Shown here: piece by piece, positions 28,648 to 38,147 of the stretch
Layout: every line of letters starts with the position of its first letter
Position numbering within the stretch: the first letter of the stretch is position 1
Origin: Neorhizobium alkalisoli
Lineage (GTDB): Bacteria; Pseudomonadota; Alphaproteobacteria; Rhizobiales; Rhizobiaceae
NCBI RefSeq assembly: GCF_002968635.1
Contig: NZ_PVBN01000002.1
Coordinates: 248,001-312,000 of the forward strand
DNA: 64,000 nucleotides
Reading direction: 5' to 3'
Notes under the pieces: generated by a model
Database searches by the model: none
Told to the model about the DNA's origin: nothing
Seen by the model: only the letters and a program-made list of their open reading frames with translations
Made by a program: the position numbers and the translations under genes

Positions 28648-30204
28648 GTGGCAAACTTGATGCAAGCGATGAGTGCGGCAGTGTCGAAAGCAATGTTTTC
28701 AGCATCCTTCCCCAAGGATGGCGTTACGGTCCCGGGACGGTTTCTCGGATATCTATTCACCTTGGTTCTGGCGGTTTCGATTTTTGCGGCGCCTGCGGCG
28801 GCCGCTCCGAAATATGCCGGCATCGTCGTCGACGCGAAGACCGGCAAGGTTCTCTACGGCGAGGACCCGGATGGCCTTCGTTATCCTGCCTCGCTGACCA
28901 AGATGATGACGCTTTATCTGACCTTCGAAGCACTCGAAGCCGGACGCATCAGCCTTGACACGAGCGTGCCGGTATCGACCAACGCAGCCGCGGAGCCTCC
29001 CTCGAAGCTCGGCGTCCGTGCCGGTGGCTCCGTAACGGTCGACCAGGCTATCCGGGCGCTTGTAACCCGCTCGGCAAACGACATAGCGACGGCGCTCGGT
29101 GAATTCCTCGGCGGTTCCGAAGATCGTTTTGCCCAGATGATGACCGGCAAGGCCCGTGCGCTCGGCATGACGCGAACCACCTATCGCAATGCCCATGGTC
29201 TGCCCAACACGGCACAGATGACGACGGCGCGCGACCAGGCTCGGCTCGGCATGGCTCTGCGTCAGCACTTTCCGCAATATTACGGCTACTTCTCGATCCG
29301 CACGTTCAATTTCGGCAAGCAGGTAATCGGCAACCATAACCGTCTCGTCGGCAACGTAAGAGGCGTCGACGGCATCAAGACCGGCTACACCCGCGCCGCC
29401 GGCAGCAATCTGGCGACGTCGGCTCAGTCCGACGGTCGTTCGATCGTCGCCGTCGTGCTCGGTGGCCGCTCCAGCGCTGCCCGTGACGCGACCATGCGCC
29501 AACTGGTCGCCGAATATCTGCCGAAGGCCTCTCGCGGCGGCAATTCGAACCTGATCGCGCAGGCCGCTCCGGTTGCGCCGATCGCGGCCGCTCCCGTCAA
29601 GCCGGCACCGGCCGCCGCAGCGCCCACTCCGTCCGAAGCCCGTCAGATGGCGGCCCTCGATCTGCCGAACAGCGGCCCCAAGCCAGGCGCTCGCTACAAC
29701 GAACAGCCGGCAGCCGCGTCGCCGTCGCCGTCGCCGTCGCCCGTCGCCTATGCGGCCGAACCGGCCGAGAAGAAAGTCATCAGCCAGGTTATGAACACCG
29801 CAATGGCGAGCGCCGCAGCCGTGCCGACCCCCGCCCCGGAATTCATTCCAGAGCGCAAGGAAGAGGTCGCCGCGCTACGGGCACCAAAGCCGAGCGTCGA
29901 TGAAGTTACGACCGCCTCGACCAAGGCTTCCGTCAAGGAAAGCCAGTCCTCCGGGCCGAGCGGTTGGGTCATTCAGATTGGCGCGTCGCCCAATCAGAAG
30001 ATGGCTCAGGATCTCCTGCAGAATGCGCAGGATAAAGGCGGCAAGGTATTGCGTTCCGCCAAACCCTTCACTGTCGCCCACAGCAATAACGGCGAACAGA
30101 TCTACCGGGCCCGCTTCGGCGGCTTCGATGACCAGAAGAAGGCCGTCGATGCCTGCAATGTACTGAAGAAGAAGGGCATTAGCTGCTGGGCGTCGCTCCA
30201 GTGA
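28648..30204 (+). CDS. D-alanyl-D-alanine carboxypeptidase (S11 family) with C-terminal SPOR domain
   Basis: A 518-residue periplasmic low-molecular-weight penicillin-binding protein that trims pentapeptide side chains of peptidoglycan. After a signal peptide, the S11 motifs are SLTK (Ser82, Lys85), SAN (about 142) and KTGYT (about 244). A long alanine/proline-rich linker (about 300-430) leads to a SPOR domain of about 75 residues beginning GWVIQIGASPNQ, which binds denuded glycan at division sites. The start is GTG at 28648, with GGGGAG about ten bases upstream; an ATG at 28660 is possible. It is likely involved in septal wall processing. Confidence 0.9.
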   Translation: MANLMQAMSAAVSKAMFSASFPKDGVTVPGRFLGYLFTLVLAVSIFAAPAAAAPKYAGIVVDAKTGKVLYGEDPDGLRYPASLTKMMTLYLTFEALEAGRISLDTSVPVSTNAAAEPPSKLGVRAGGSVTVDQAIRALVTRSANDIATALGEFLGGSEDRFAQMMTGKARALGMTRTTYRNAHGLPNTAQMTTARDQARLGMALRQHFPQYYGYFSIRTFNFGKQVIGNHNRLVGNVRGVDGIKTGYTRAAGSNLATSAQSDGRSIVAVVLGGRSSAARDATMRQLVAEYLPKASRGGNSNLIAQAAPVAPIAAAPVKPAPAAAAPTPSEARQMAALDLPNSGPKPGARYNEQPAAASPSPSPSPVAYAAEPAEKKVISQVMNTAMASAAAVPTPAPEFIPERKEEVAALRAPKPSVDEVTTASTKASVKESQSSGPSGWVIQIGASPNQKMAQDLLQNAQDKGGKVLRSAKPFTVAHSNNGEQIYRARFGGFDDQKKAVDACNVLKKKGISCWASLQ

Positions 30205-30229
30205 GCGGGGGCTGTCAAAACGAAAGTGG

Positions 30230-30251
30230 CCGCGCCGATATTTCGGCGCGG
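30230..30251. terminator. Hairpin after the carboxypeptidase gene
   Basis: CCGCGCCGA pairs perfectly with TCGGCGCGG around TATT, 26 bases after the stop codon. No T-run follows, so this is a weak terminator or a 3'-end structure. Confidence 0.45.
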
Positions 30252-30288
30252 TGGAATCTCGAAAAGTAAAGCGTAAACGGGGTTTCCG

Positions 30289-30558
30289 ATGGGAATGAAT
30301 GAAAACAGCGCGGAGTTTGTCTTCAAACCCGCATCCAAGACGAGAGCAAGGGGCGTCGCCCTCAATCCTCTCCACGAGGCGGCTATGCGGCTGGCAGGTG
30401 TCGGCTTGAGTCGTTCGAAGGAAAAGACCCGCGATCTGGTTGCGATGTTATTGAGCCACGGCGCCCGCGCCTGGCGCCACTCTCAACCGGAAGCCAATAT
30501 CCATCTTCATATCGGCATTCGCTCCGGTCGGGCGCCGATCCGCCTCAAGATCCGCTGA
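30289..30558 (+). CDS. Small conserved hypothetical protein
   Basis: An 89-residue basic protein with many arginine and lysine residues. It has a mainly helical middle (LHEAAMRLAGVGLSRSKEK) and a short C-terminal beta-like tail (ANIHLHIGIRSG). I recognise no domain. Codon use matches the genome, and GGGG lies nine bases before the ATG, so it is probably real. It ends one base before the stop of the convergent DUF1489 gene. Confidence 0.55.
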   Translation: MGMNENSAEFVFKPASKTRARGVALNPLHEAAMRLAGVGLSRSKEKTRDLVAMLLSHGARAWRHSQPEANIHLHIGIRSGRAPIRLKIR

Positions 30559-30559
30559 T

Positions 30560-30997
30560 TTAAAGCAATCCGAGTTCGGCGAGCTCCCGCCGAAGGTCTT
30601 CAGGAAGCGCCGCAACACCCTCGCCCAGTCCGCCGAGGTCACGCGGCGCTTCTTCTGCTTTCAGATACCGCCAGCCCTGAAACGGCCGCTTCGGCTGTGG
30701 TGCGGTCTCGATCACTTCCGGTCCGAGGACCAGGTGACAGCGCTGGATGCCGTCGCCGCCGGTGAACGTTTCCACCCCCAGGAGCTTCTGCCGGGCAGCC
30801 ACCTGCCCCTTGATCACCCAATAGAGCGAACCATCCTCCAGAAGCTCCTCGACACGCTTTGGCACCATTCGCGTGGTGTGGACGCTGTGCGGTTCGAGCC
30901 CGGCCGCAATCGCATTGAGCGACCGCTCCGAGACCCAGTCCCGAAGATCCTGGATCGAGTCCGCGCCGACGCAGAGTTTGATGAGATGAAGAGCCAT
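30560..30997 (-). CDS. DUF1489 family protein
   Basis: A 145-residue protein matching the Rhizobiales family DUF1489: MALHLIKLCVGADSIQDLRD at the start, then TRMVPKRVEELLEDGSLYWV and IKGQVAARQKLLGVE in the middle, and a RPFQGWRYLKAEEAPRDL block. No catalytic motif is known. The ATG at 30997 begins the conserved part; the longer frame upstream is not supported. It follows sdaA on the same strand by 70 bases. Confidence 0.85.
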   Translation of the reverse strand: MALHLIKLCVGADSIQDLRDWVSERSLNAIAAGLEPHSVHTTRMVPKRVEELLEDGSLYWVIKGQVAARQKLLGVETFTGGDGIQRCHLVLGPEVIETAPQPKRPFQGWRYLKAEEAPRDLGGLGEGVAALPEDLRRELAELGLL

Positions 30998-31067
30998 GGT
31001 TTCGTTGAAAACCCATCCGGGCGCGCGGTCAAGCGTTTGCTCGATCACTCCACAGCGGCGAAACGGC

Positions 31068-32468
<1,401 letters not shown>

Positions 32469-32581
32469 GGCGATCCCGGCGCTGATACGGTTATGGCCCT
32501 GAGTCTATGTCAGGCGTGCCGGCTTTTTCGGCGACTGCCCGACATCCCTTTTGACGGCCGCGACATAAGCACAAATAGAAA

Positions 32582-32605
32582 CGGCGTGGTTCGAATACCA
32601 CGCCG
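32582..32605 (-). terminator. Rho-independent terminator after the 33-residue protein gene
   Basis: On the minus strand CGGCGTGGT pairs with ACCACGCCG around a six-base loop and is followed by TTTCTATTT. It lies 30 bases after the stop of the small membrane protein gene. Confidence 0.7.
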
Positions 32606-32635
32606 AATGAATGGAAATCTAATTATGGGCGAAAA

Positions 32636-32737
32636 TCAGATAGCGCCGAACAGGTAGGCAAGAGCCAAAGCACCCGCAAACCCCGCCAGCGCCTTGATGG
32701 TGACGCCCCAGCAGGATTTCTCCACAGTTTCTTCCAT
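32636..32737 (-). CDS. 33-residue single-span membrane protein
   Basis: A short frame on the minus strand encodes MEETVEKSCWGVTIKALAGF followed by AGALALAYLFGAI. The charged N-terminus (about 1-8), one cysteine (Cys9) and a hydrophobic helix of about 20 residues to the end give a typical small inner-membrane protein. GGAG lies seven bases before the ATG, and a terminator follows 30 bases after the stop, so the gene forms its own short unit between sdaA and the DUF599 gene. I do not know its function; a regulator or stabiliser of a larger membrane complex is plausible. Confidence 0.65.
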   Translation of the reverse strand: MEETVEKSCWGVTIKALAGFAGALALAYLFGAI

Positions 32738-32968
32738 TTGGTCTCCGTCGGAATGCCGCATTTTAACGTCCTCAGCGGACCGCCATGGCTAATCGTTTAT
32801 TAAACTCCACCCGCTTTCGCAATAACGAAGATGGCGGAAAAATGGCGCTGGCCACAGCTTTATCGCAATTGAACGTGCGGACCCGTGCCGAGTTCCAGCC
32901 GCACTTGCCGATAGGCAGGAAACAACGCATGACGGAAGACATGGACCGATTCCCATCCGGTGAGCACC

Positions 32969-33670
32969 ATGACGACAGCTGACTACATTGCGCTTGCCCT
33001 CTTCGCCCTGCTCTGGGCCGCATACTCCTGGATCACCGCCGGTGCCGGAGCCCGCTTCTTCCCGCGCTCCAGCCTCAACCGCGCCATGGCCGAGCGACGC
33101 AAGCTGTGGATCTACAATTCCTTGCGTCGCGACCTGAAGATGATCGACACCCAGATCATGGCCGGGCTGCAGAACGGCACCGCCTTTTTCGCCTCGACGT
33201 CGATCTTCGCGATCGGCGGCTGTTTTGCATTGCTGGGAGCGACCGATCAGGTCGAAGCCGTGTTCAGTAGCCTGCCGCTCGTCGCTTACGGCGGACGTAC
33301 GGCCTTCGAGATCAAGGTGGCCGGCCTGACGTTCCTGTTCGGCTACGCCTTCTTCAAGTTCGGCTGGTCATACCGGCTTTTCAACTACTGCACCATTTTG
33401 TTTGGCGCGCTGCCGATGATGCACGACACCAATGTCGATCGGGCTGCCGCCGAGCGTGCCGCCGATCAGGTGGTGCGCATGAACACCATCGCCGCGAAAC
33501 ACTTCAATGCCGGGCTCAGGGCGCTCTTTTTGTCGGTCGGTTATCTCGGCTGGTTCGCCGGCCCCTATATGTTCATGGCGATGACGCTGTTCGTCATCTT
33601 CGTGCTCGCTCGTCGCCAGTATTTCTCCGAAGCGCGGCTGGCGATCATGGACGAGATTCGCAGTAACTGA
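32969..33670 (+). CDS. DUF599 domain-containing membrane protein
   Basis: A 233-residue polytopic protein of the DUF599 family. Membrane segments are at about 4-24, 67-90, 108-130 and 185-215. The conserved central region is ERRKLWIYNSLRRDLKMIDT and AGLQNGTAFFASTSIFAIGG. No function is established. The ATG at 32969 is chosen with GGTGAG five bases upstream; a GTG three codons earlier is an alternative. It is 12 bases upstream of the DUF1624 gene, so the two are probably co-transcribed. Confidence 0.85.
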   Translation: MTTADYIALALFALLWAAYSWITAGAGARFFPRSSLNRAMAERRKLWIYNSLRRDLKMIDTQIMAGLQNGTAFFASTSIFAIGGCFALLGATDQVEAVFSSLPLVAYGGRTAFEIKVAGLTFLFGYAFFKFGWSYRLFNYCTILFGALPMMHDTNVDRAAAERAADQVVRMNTIAAKHFNAGLRALFLSVGYLGWFAGPYMFMAMTLFVIFVLARRQYFSEARLAIMDEIRSN

Positions 33671-33682
33671 GAAAGGCCGTCA

Positions 33683-34669
33683 GTGACCGTTGCAGATATT
33701 CCCGGCCCCGTGTTGCGGGCACCCCGCATCACGCTCATCGATACCCTGCGCGGCGTCGCGCTCGTCGCCATGGCGACCTACCATTTTACCTGGGACCTCG
33801 AGTTCTTCGGCTATCTGGAGCCGGGCACCGCAACGCAGGGCTTCTTCCGCATCTATGCCCGCGCGATTGCGAGCTCCTTCCTGTTCCTGGCCGGCGTCAG
33901 CCTGGTTCTTGCGCATTTCCCGGCGATCCGATGGCGCTCCTTCTGGAACCGTTTTGCCGTCGTTGCGGGCGCGGCATTGGCCATCAGCGTCGCCACATGG
34001 ATCGCCTTCCCCAACGAATGGATCTATTTCGGCATCCTGCACAATATCGCTCTCTCGAGCCTGATCGGCCTTGCCTTCCTGCGCCTGCCCATCCTGCTCA
34101 CCGCCGGTGCGGTGGTGGTGATCGTCGCCGTGATGGTCGTCAACTACGGCCTGATTCCCGGCATTCTCGATTCGGCCGCGTTCAACACGCGATCCCTCGC
34201 CTGGCTGGGTTTTGCGGAAATACCACCGCGTTCGAACGACTATGTGCCGCTGTTTCCCTGGGTCGCCGCCTTGCTGGCAGGTATAGCCGCGACACGGCTC
34301 GCGGTATCGAGGCACTGGCTGCCGCGCCTTGCCGCCGTGCAAACGACACAGAACCTCCTTTCGAAGGCCGGGCGGCACAGCCTCGTCATCTATCTCCTGC
34401 ACCAACCGGTGCTGATCTCTGCGGTCTATCTGTTCTCGCTGGTGCAGCCGGCGCCGCCGCCGGATCCCCGCGTCGGCTACATGTTCAGCTGCGAAGCAGC
34501 CTGCCGCGGCGAAAATAACGATCCCGGTCTCTGCCAGCGCTTCTGCGGCTGCACGGCCGACCGGCTGATCTCGCAATCGCTGCTTGTTCCGCTGCAATCC
34601 GGCCAGGTGTCGCCGCAGGATGACCGCGTCCAGTCGCTCGCGCAGCAGTGCTCCATAGAGGCACAATAG
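33683..34669 (+). CDS. DUF1624 family (heparan-alpha-glucosaminide N-acetyltransferase-like) membrane protein
   Basis: A 328-residue polytopic membrane protein of the DUF1624/acyltransferase-3-like group. It starts RITLIDTLRGVALVAMATYHFTWDLEF, whose arginine and histidine positions match the family. About seven hydrophobic segments follow. A cysteine-rich loop at about 270-292 (SCEAACRG, then GLCQRFCGC) has six cysteines, which may form disulfides or bind metal. The substrate is unknown; envelope polysaccharide acylation is the usual guess. The start is GTG at 33683, with GAAAGG upstream. Confidence 0.82.
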   Translation: MTVADIPGPVLRAPRITLIDTLRGVALVAMATYHFTWDLEFFGYLEPGTATQGFFRIYARAIASSFLFLAGVSLVLAHFPAIRWRSFWNRFAVVAGAALAISVATWIAFPNEWIYFGILHNIALSSLIGLAFLRLPILLTAGAVVVIVAVMVVNYGLIPGILDSAAFNTRSLAWLGFAEIPPRSNDYVPLFPWVAALLAGIAATRLAVSRHWLPRLAAVQTTQNLLSKAGRHSLVIYLLHQPVLISAVYLFSLVQPAPPPDPRVGYMFSCEAACRGENNDPGLCQRFCGCTADRLISQSLLVPLQSGQVSPQDDRVQSLAQQCSIEAQ

Positions 34670-34696
34670 CCGCCGAAATAGCGATATCGATAAGGA

Positions 34697-35083
34697 TCAG
34701 GTGCCGACGCCGATTTCAGCCAGCCGCGTCAGGCAGGCCTCTTCGGCATTGTTGAGCTCGTCGAGCGTCTCGTCGATGTCCTTGCGCTTCTGGCGAAGCT
34801 CCTCACGCTTCTCGTCGATGCGCTTCATCATCAGCTTGAGCTGGCCGAGTTCGCCCGGCGGCTCCTTGTAGACCTTGATGATCTCGCGGATCTCGGCGAT
34901 CGTGAAGCCGATCCGTCGTCCGCGCAGGATTTCCTGGAGCAGCCGTCGGTCCGCCGCGCGGAAAAGCCGGGTGCGGCCCCGCCGGTCGGGCTGGAGAAGA
35001 CCTTCATCCTCGTAGAAACGAAGCGTGCGGGTCGAAACGCCGAATTCGCGCGTCAGCTCCGTTATGCTATAATATTTGTTCAC
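34697..35083 (-). CDS. MerR family transcriptional regulator
   Basis: A 128-residue MerR-type regulator. The winged helix covers about 5-70 (YSITELTREFGVSTRTLRFY, then EDEGLLQP and RLFRAADRRLLQEILRGRR), and the dimer coiled coil about 80-118 (LKLMMKRIDEKREELRQKRK). There are no metal-binding cysteines in the usual positions, so an organic ligand or redox signal is more likely; the closest type is the acyl-CoA-pathway MerR group (LiuR-like). A strong promoter with an embedded inverted repeat lies directly upstream and suggests autoregulation. Confidence 0.9.
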   Translation of the reverse strand: MNKYYSITELTREFGVSTRTLRFYEDEGLLQPDRRGRTRLFRAADRRLLQEILRGRRIGFTIAEIREIIKVYKEPPGELGQLKLMMKRIDEKREELRQKRKDIDETLDELNNAEEACLTRLAEIGVGT

Positions 35084-35109
35084 GATCCCATCCTGCTACT
35101 CGTCAGGCG

Positions 35110-35140
35110 AAAATAATTGACTTTTACGTAACAGTCAATT
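35110..35140 (-). promoter_or_regulatory. Promoter and operator of the MerR-type regulator gene
   Basis: On the minus strand TTGACT (35138-35133) and TATTTT (35115-35110) are separated by exactly 17 bases. The same segment contains a perfect inverted repeat AATTGACT-N10-AGTCAATT (35115-35140) with an inner TTACGTAA. This overlaps the -35 and spacer, as expected for a MerR-family operator, 27 bases upstream of the start codon. Confidence 0.65.
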
Positions 35141-35149
35141 TTTGCAGGA

Positions 35150-36565
35150 TCAGCCCAGCAGCCAGAGCGTCGCCAGGCCGAGAAACGAGAAGAAGCCGGT
35201 CGTATCGGTAATCGCCGTGACGAAAACCGCAGAGGACACCGCAGGGTCGGCGCCGGCCCGATCGAGGACCAGCGGAATCATGATGCCGGCCATGGCGGCC
35301 GCAAACATGTTGATCAGCATGGCGGTGGCAATCAGCCCGCCGATATTGACGTCGTGGAACCACAGACCGGCCACTATGCCGACGAGGCAGCCTATCACCA
35401 CGCCGTTTATGAGCCCGACGCCCGCCTCGCGGCGGGCAACGCGCCAGGCATTGTGGATGTCGAGGTTCCGGGTGGCGAGTGCCCGCACCGTCACGGTCAT
35501 CGTCTGGGAACCTGCATTGCCCCCCATCCCGGCGACGATCGGCATCAGGATCGCCAGCGCCACCACTTCCTCGATGGTCGCCTCGAAAAGCGAGATGACG
35601 GAAGCGGAGATGAAGGCGGTGAAGAGATTGATCAGCAGCCACGGCACGCGGGACCGGGAGGTCTCGGTAACCGAGTCGGAGAGTTCTTCATCGCCGACGC
35701 CCGAAAGGCGCATGATGTCCTCTTCCGCCTCCTCCTGGATCACGTCGACCACGTCGTCGATGGTGAGCACGCCGACGAGTCTGCCATTTTCGTCGACCAC
35801 CGCGGCCGACAGAAGGTCGTATTGTTCGAAGAGCTGGGCAGCCTCTTCCTGGTCCATGTCGGCCGGGATCGGATAGTTTGTCTCCCGCATGATCGTCTCG
35901 ATCTTCACCTGCCGCTTGGCGCGCAGGATGCGGTCTAGGTCGAGCACGCCGAGCAGCTTGAACGTCGGGTCGATGACGAAGATCTGCGTGAAGCTTTCCG
36001 GCAGGTCCTCCTCGTCGCGCATATAGTCGATCGTCTGGCCGACGGTCCAGAATGGCGGCACGGCGACGAACTCCGTCTGCATGCGCCGGCCGGCCGATTG
36101 CTCGGGATAGTCAAGTGCCCGGCGCAGTCTCACCCGTTCGGTGAACGGCAACTGCGCGAGAATCTCCTCCCGGTCTTCCTGGTCGAGGTCTTCAAGGATG
36201 TAGACCGCGTCGTCCGAATCGAGATCGCCGATCGCCGCGGCGATCTGCGCATTCGGCATCTGGTCGACGATCTCCATGCGGATCGCTTCGTCGACCTCGG
36301 TCAGTGCGGTCAGGTCGAAGTGATCGCCGAGCAGTTTGACGAGTGCAAGGCGCTGGTCCGGCAGAATGGCTTCCAGAAGGTCGCCGAGTTCCGATTCGTG
36401 CAGCCGTGCGACGTGCTGGCGGAGGAAAAGCACGTCGCGATCGGCGATTGCGGCGCCGACCATCGCCAGAAAATCGGCGCGGATGGAGCCGTCCTCGGAA
36501 TAGATGTCGCCACCCGCTTCGTCGGTCTTGGTGCGCAGGCGGTGTTCTTCGCCGGTATCGCTCAT
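35150..36565 (-). CDS. mgtE: Magnesium transporter MgtE
   Basis: A 471-residue MgtE channel for magnesium uptake. The order is: N-terminal superhelical domain (about 40-150, with LDQEDREEILAQLPFTERV), two CBS domains (about 155-275, including FVIDPTFKLLGVLDLDRILR and LVGVLTIDDVVDVI), a connecting helix, and five membrane helices at the C-terminus. The pore signature VAGMGGNAGSQTMTVTVRAL is intact. Cytosolic magnesium is expected to gate it through the N and CBS domains. No magnesium riboswitch is visible upstream. Confidence 0.96.
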   Translation of the reverse strand: MSDTGEEHRLRTKTDEAGGDIYSEDGSIRADFLAMVGAAIADRDVLFLRQHVARLHESELGDLLEAILPDQRLALVKLLGDHFDLTALTEVDEAIRMEIVDQMPNAQIAAAIGDLDSDDAVYILEDLDQEDREEILAQLPFTERVRLRRALDYPEQSAGRRMQTEFVAVPPFWTVGQTIDYMRDEEDLPESFTQIFVIDPTFKLLGVLDLDRILRAKRQVKIETIMRETNYPIPADMDQEEAAQLFEQYDLLSAAVVDENGRLVGVLTIDDVVDVIQEEAEEDIMRLSGVGDEELSDSVTETSRSRVPWLLINLFTAFISASVISLFEATIEEVVALAILMPIVAGMGGNAGSQTMTVTVRALATRNLDIHNAWRVARREAGVGLINGVVIGCLVGIVAGLWFHDVNIGGLIATAMLINMFAAAMAGIMIPLVLDRAGADPAVSSAVFVTAITDTTGFFSFLGLATLWLLG

Positions 36566-36770
36566 CTGCCGCCCTCGCTGCTGGTATCCGACGTATGGAG
36601 AATGGCGGCTAAAAGCATATTGTCAACAACCGGATAGCTCGATCCGGCGCCACTGCCCATACCACCGGTTTTCCTGCTAGAACAAATGGTCGCCCGGGTC
36701 CAGTCCGCATGGCAAAAGGATATGGCAAAGACGCATGCAATGTCCGGCTGCCGGCGAGAGGAATTCCATC

Positions 36771-37262
36771 ATGACCGTTCGTCCCATTCTCAGATATCCC
36801 CATCCGGACCTTATGAGACCCTGCGCACCGGTTACCATCTTTGACGATCAGCTTGGCATCCTCGCCCGCGATCTTCTCGATACCATGCGCGCAGCGCCCG
36901 GCGTCGGCATAACCGCCGCACATGTCGGCGTGTTGACGCGTCTCGTGGTGTTGGAGCTGTCCAGGGAGCTTGGCCCACGCTTCTATGTCAATCCTGATGT
37001 CCTGTCCTTTTCCGCAGAAACCATGCGGCACATGGAAGGCAGTGTCTCCATGCCCGGCGCCACCGATGAGGTCGAGAGGCCGAGAAAAATCCGTTTCCAC
37101 TATCAGGATCTCGACGGTGCCCACCATGAGGAAGACGCCGAAGGTTTTTATGCCATCTGCATGCAGCACGAGATCGATCAGCTCGACGGCATCTTCTGGC
37201 TGAAGCGCCTGTCCCGGCTGAAACGCGACCGCCTCACCCGCAAGTGGGAAAAGGGAATTTAG
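36771..37262 (+). CDS. Peptide deformylase-like protein lacking metal ligands
   Basis: A 163-residue protein aligning along its length with peptide deformylase. Motif 1 is GVGITAAHVG (44-53) instead of GxGLAAxQ. Motif 2 is EGSVS (89-93), so the metal-ligand cysteine of EGCLS is a serine. Motif 3 is QHEIDQ (132-137), in which the first histidine (133) and catalytic glutamate (134) remain but the second histidine is glutamine. Two of three metal ligands are therefore lost, so normal deformylase activity is unlikely. It may be a binding protein or a redirected enzyme. A standard def gene is not in this window. Confidence 0.85.
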   Translation: MTVRPILRYPHPDLMRPCAPVTIFDDQLGILARDLLDTMRAAPGVGITAAHVGVLTRLVVLELSRELGPRFYVNPDVLSFSAETMRHMEGSVSMPGATDEVERPRKIRFHYQDLDGAHHEEDAEGFYAICMQHEIDQLDGIFWLKRLSRLKRDRLTRKWEKGI

Positions 37263-37327
37263 GGCGGACGTCGAACCAAAACTGCTTTCGCTCGTTTTGC
37301 GCTCGCAAGCCATGAGGAGCAACAACG

Positions 37328-37585
37328 ATGAATGTATCTCATGCCAAGAGCGGGGCGGAACTCGAGCGGAAGGTCGCCGAGCGTCTGGCTGCCCTACCGG
37401 ATGTCGATGCCTCGGCGATAGAACCGCATGCCGAGGGAACGAAGATCGTCCTGGAAGGTTCTGTCGATACCGTGTTTTCGGCCCGCAAGGCGGTGCTGAG
37501 CGCGGAAACCGTGGATGGCGTGCATGATGTCGAAAGCCATCTGACCCTGACGGGTAACAAGAATGGTACATCCACGAGCCATTGA
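37328..37585 (+). CDS. BON domain protein
   Basis: An 85-residue protein consisting of one BON domain, with the pattern KVAERLAALPDVDASAIEPH, then GTKIVLEGSVDTVFSARKAV and VDGVHDVESHLTLTG. No signal peptide is seen, so it is probably cytoplasmic. BON domains bind phospholipid or other hydrophobic ligands. GAGGAG lies nine bases before the ATG. It is 64 bases upstream of a second BON protein in the same direction. Confidence 0.82.
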   Translation: MNVSHAKSGAELERKVAERLAALPDVDASAIEPHAEGTKIVLEGSVDTVFSARKAVLSAETVDGVHDVESHLTLTGNKNGTSTSH

Positions 37586-37649
37586 GGCTAATCTACCCGG
37601 CGCATCGGCTGGTGCGCCGGGTCCTATGCAGAACCGACAGGAGAGCACC

Positions 37650-38147
37650 ATGCCGTCCAAGCGGAAAGTTGACGACATTTCCCGCGAAGAGGATTTTCGT
37701 GATTATGACGACCGCAATATCGGTGAGGGCTGGCCTTACGATGATGCGGCCGGCGCCGGTGCGCGTCCTGTCGACAACGCCGCCTATGGAGATCCGAAAG
37801 CCAATTTCGATAGTGACCGTAACCGGGGGTACCACGTGGACGAGGCTGGTTTCGACGGCCTGGAGGAACGCGTCATCGATAGCGACTCTCCGGCGACAGA
37901 AGGCTTGGCAGATTCGGATGACCTCGAAGAACGGATTACCGATGCGATCGAGAGCCTTGATGTCGTTCCCATGGAGGCGGTCGACGTCCATGTGACCGGC
38001 GGCGTGGTTACACTTGAAGGCGTGGTGGACGATGCGGCGACGTCCCGCAAGATCGGCCGTCACATCCAGACGATCGCAGGAGTACGGCAGGTCGTGAACA
38101 ATCTCAGGCTCGCTGGCGTCGACAGCCGGATACCGGATGACGACTAG
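37650..38147 (+). CDS. BON domain protein with acidic N-terminal region
   Basis: A 165-residue protein. The N-terminal 85 residues are acidic, rich in Asp, Gly and Tyr (DYDDRNIGEGWPYDDAAG) and probably disordered. The C-terminal part (about 92-158) is a BON domain, with LEERITDAIESLDVVPMEAV and DVHVTGGVVTLEGVV. AGGAGAG lies five bases before the ATG at 37650. It shares its stop with the convergent OsmC gene through CTAG. Probably stress- or envelope-related, as for other small BON proteins; this is inference. Confidence 0.82.
   Translation: MPSKRKVDDISREEDFRDYDDRNIGEGWPYDDAAGAGARPVDNAAYGDPKANFDSDRNRGYHVDEAGFDGLEERVIDSDSPATEGLADSDDLEERITDAIESLDVVPMEAVDVHVTGGVVTLEGVVDDAATSRKIGRHIQTIAGVRQVVNNLRLAGVDSRIPDDD

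Noticed and set aside
32785..32982. 65-residue plus-strand frame before the DUF599 gene
   Set aside because: No ribosome binding site, overlap with the better supported start of the DUF599 gene, and no protein-like features.
35115..35140. Reading the AATTGACT inverted repeat as the mgtE terminator
   Set aside because: The stem is AT-rich and lacks a proper T-run, while the same bases fit a 17-base-spaced promoter in front of the MerR gene much better.
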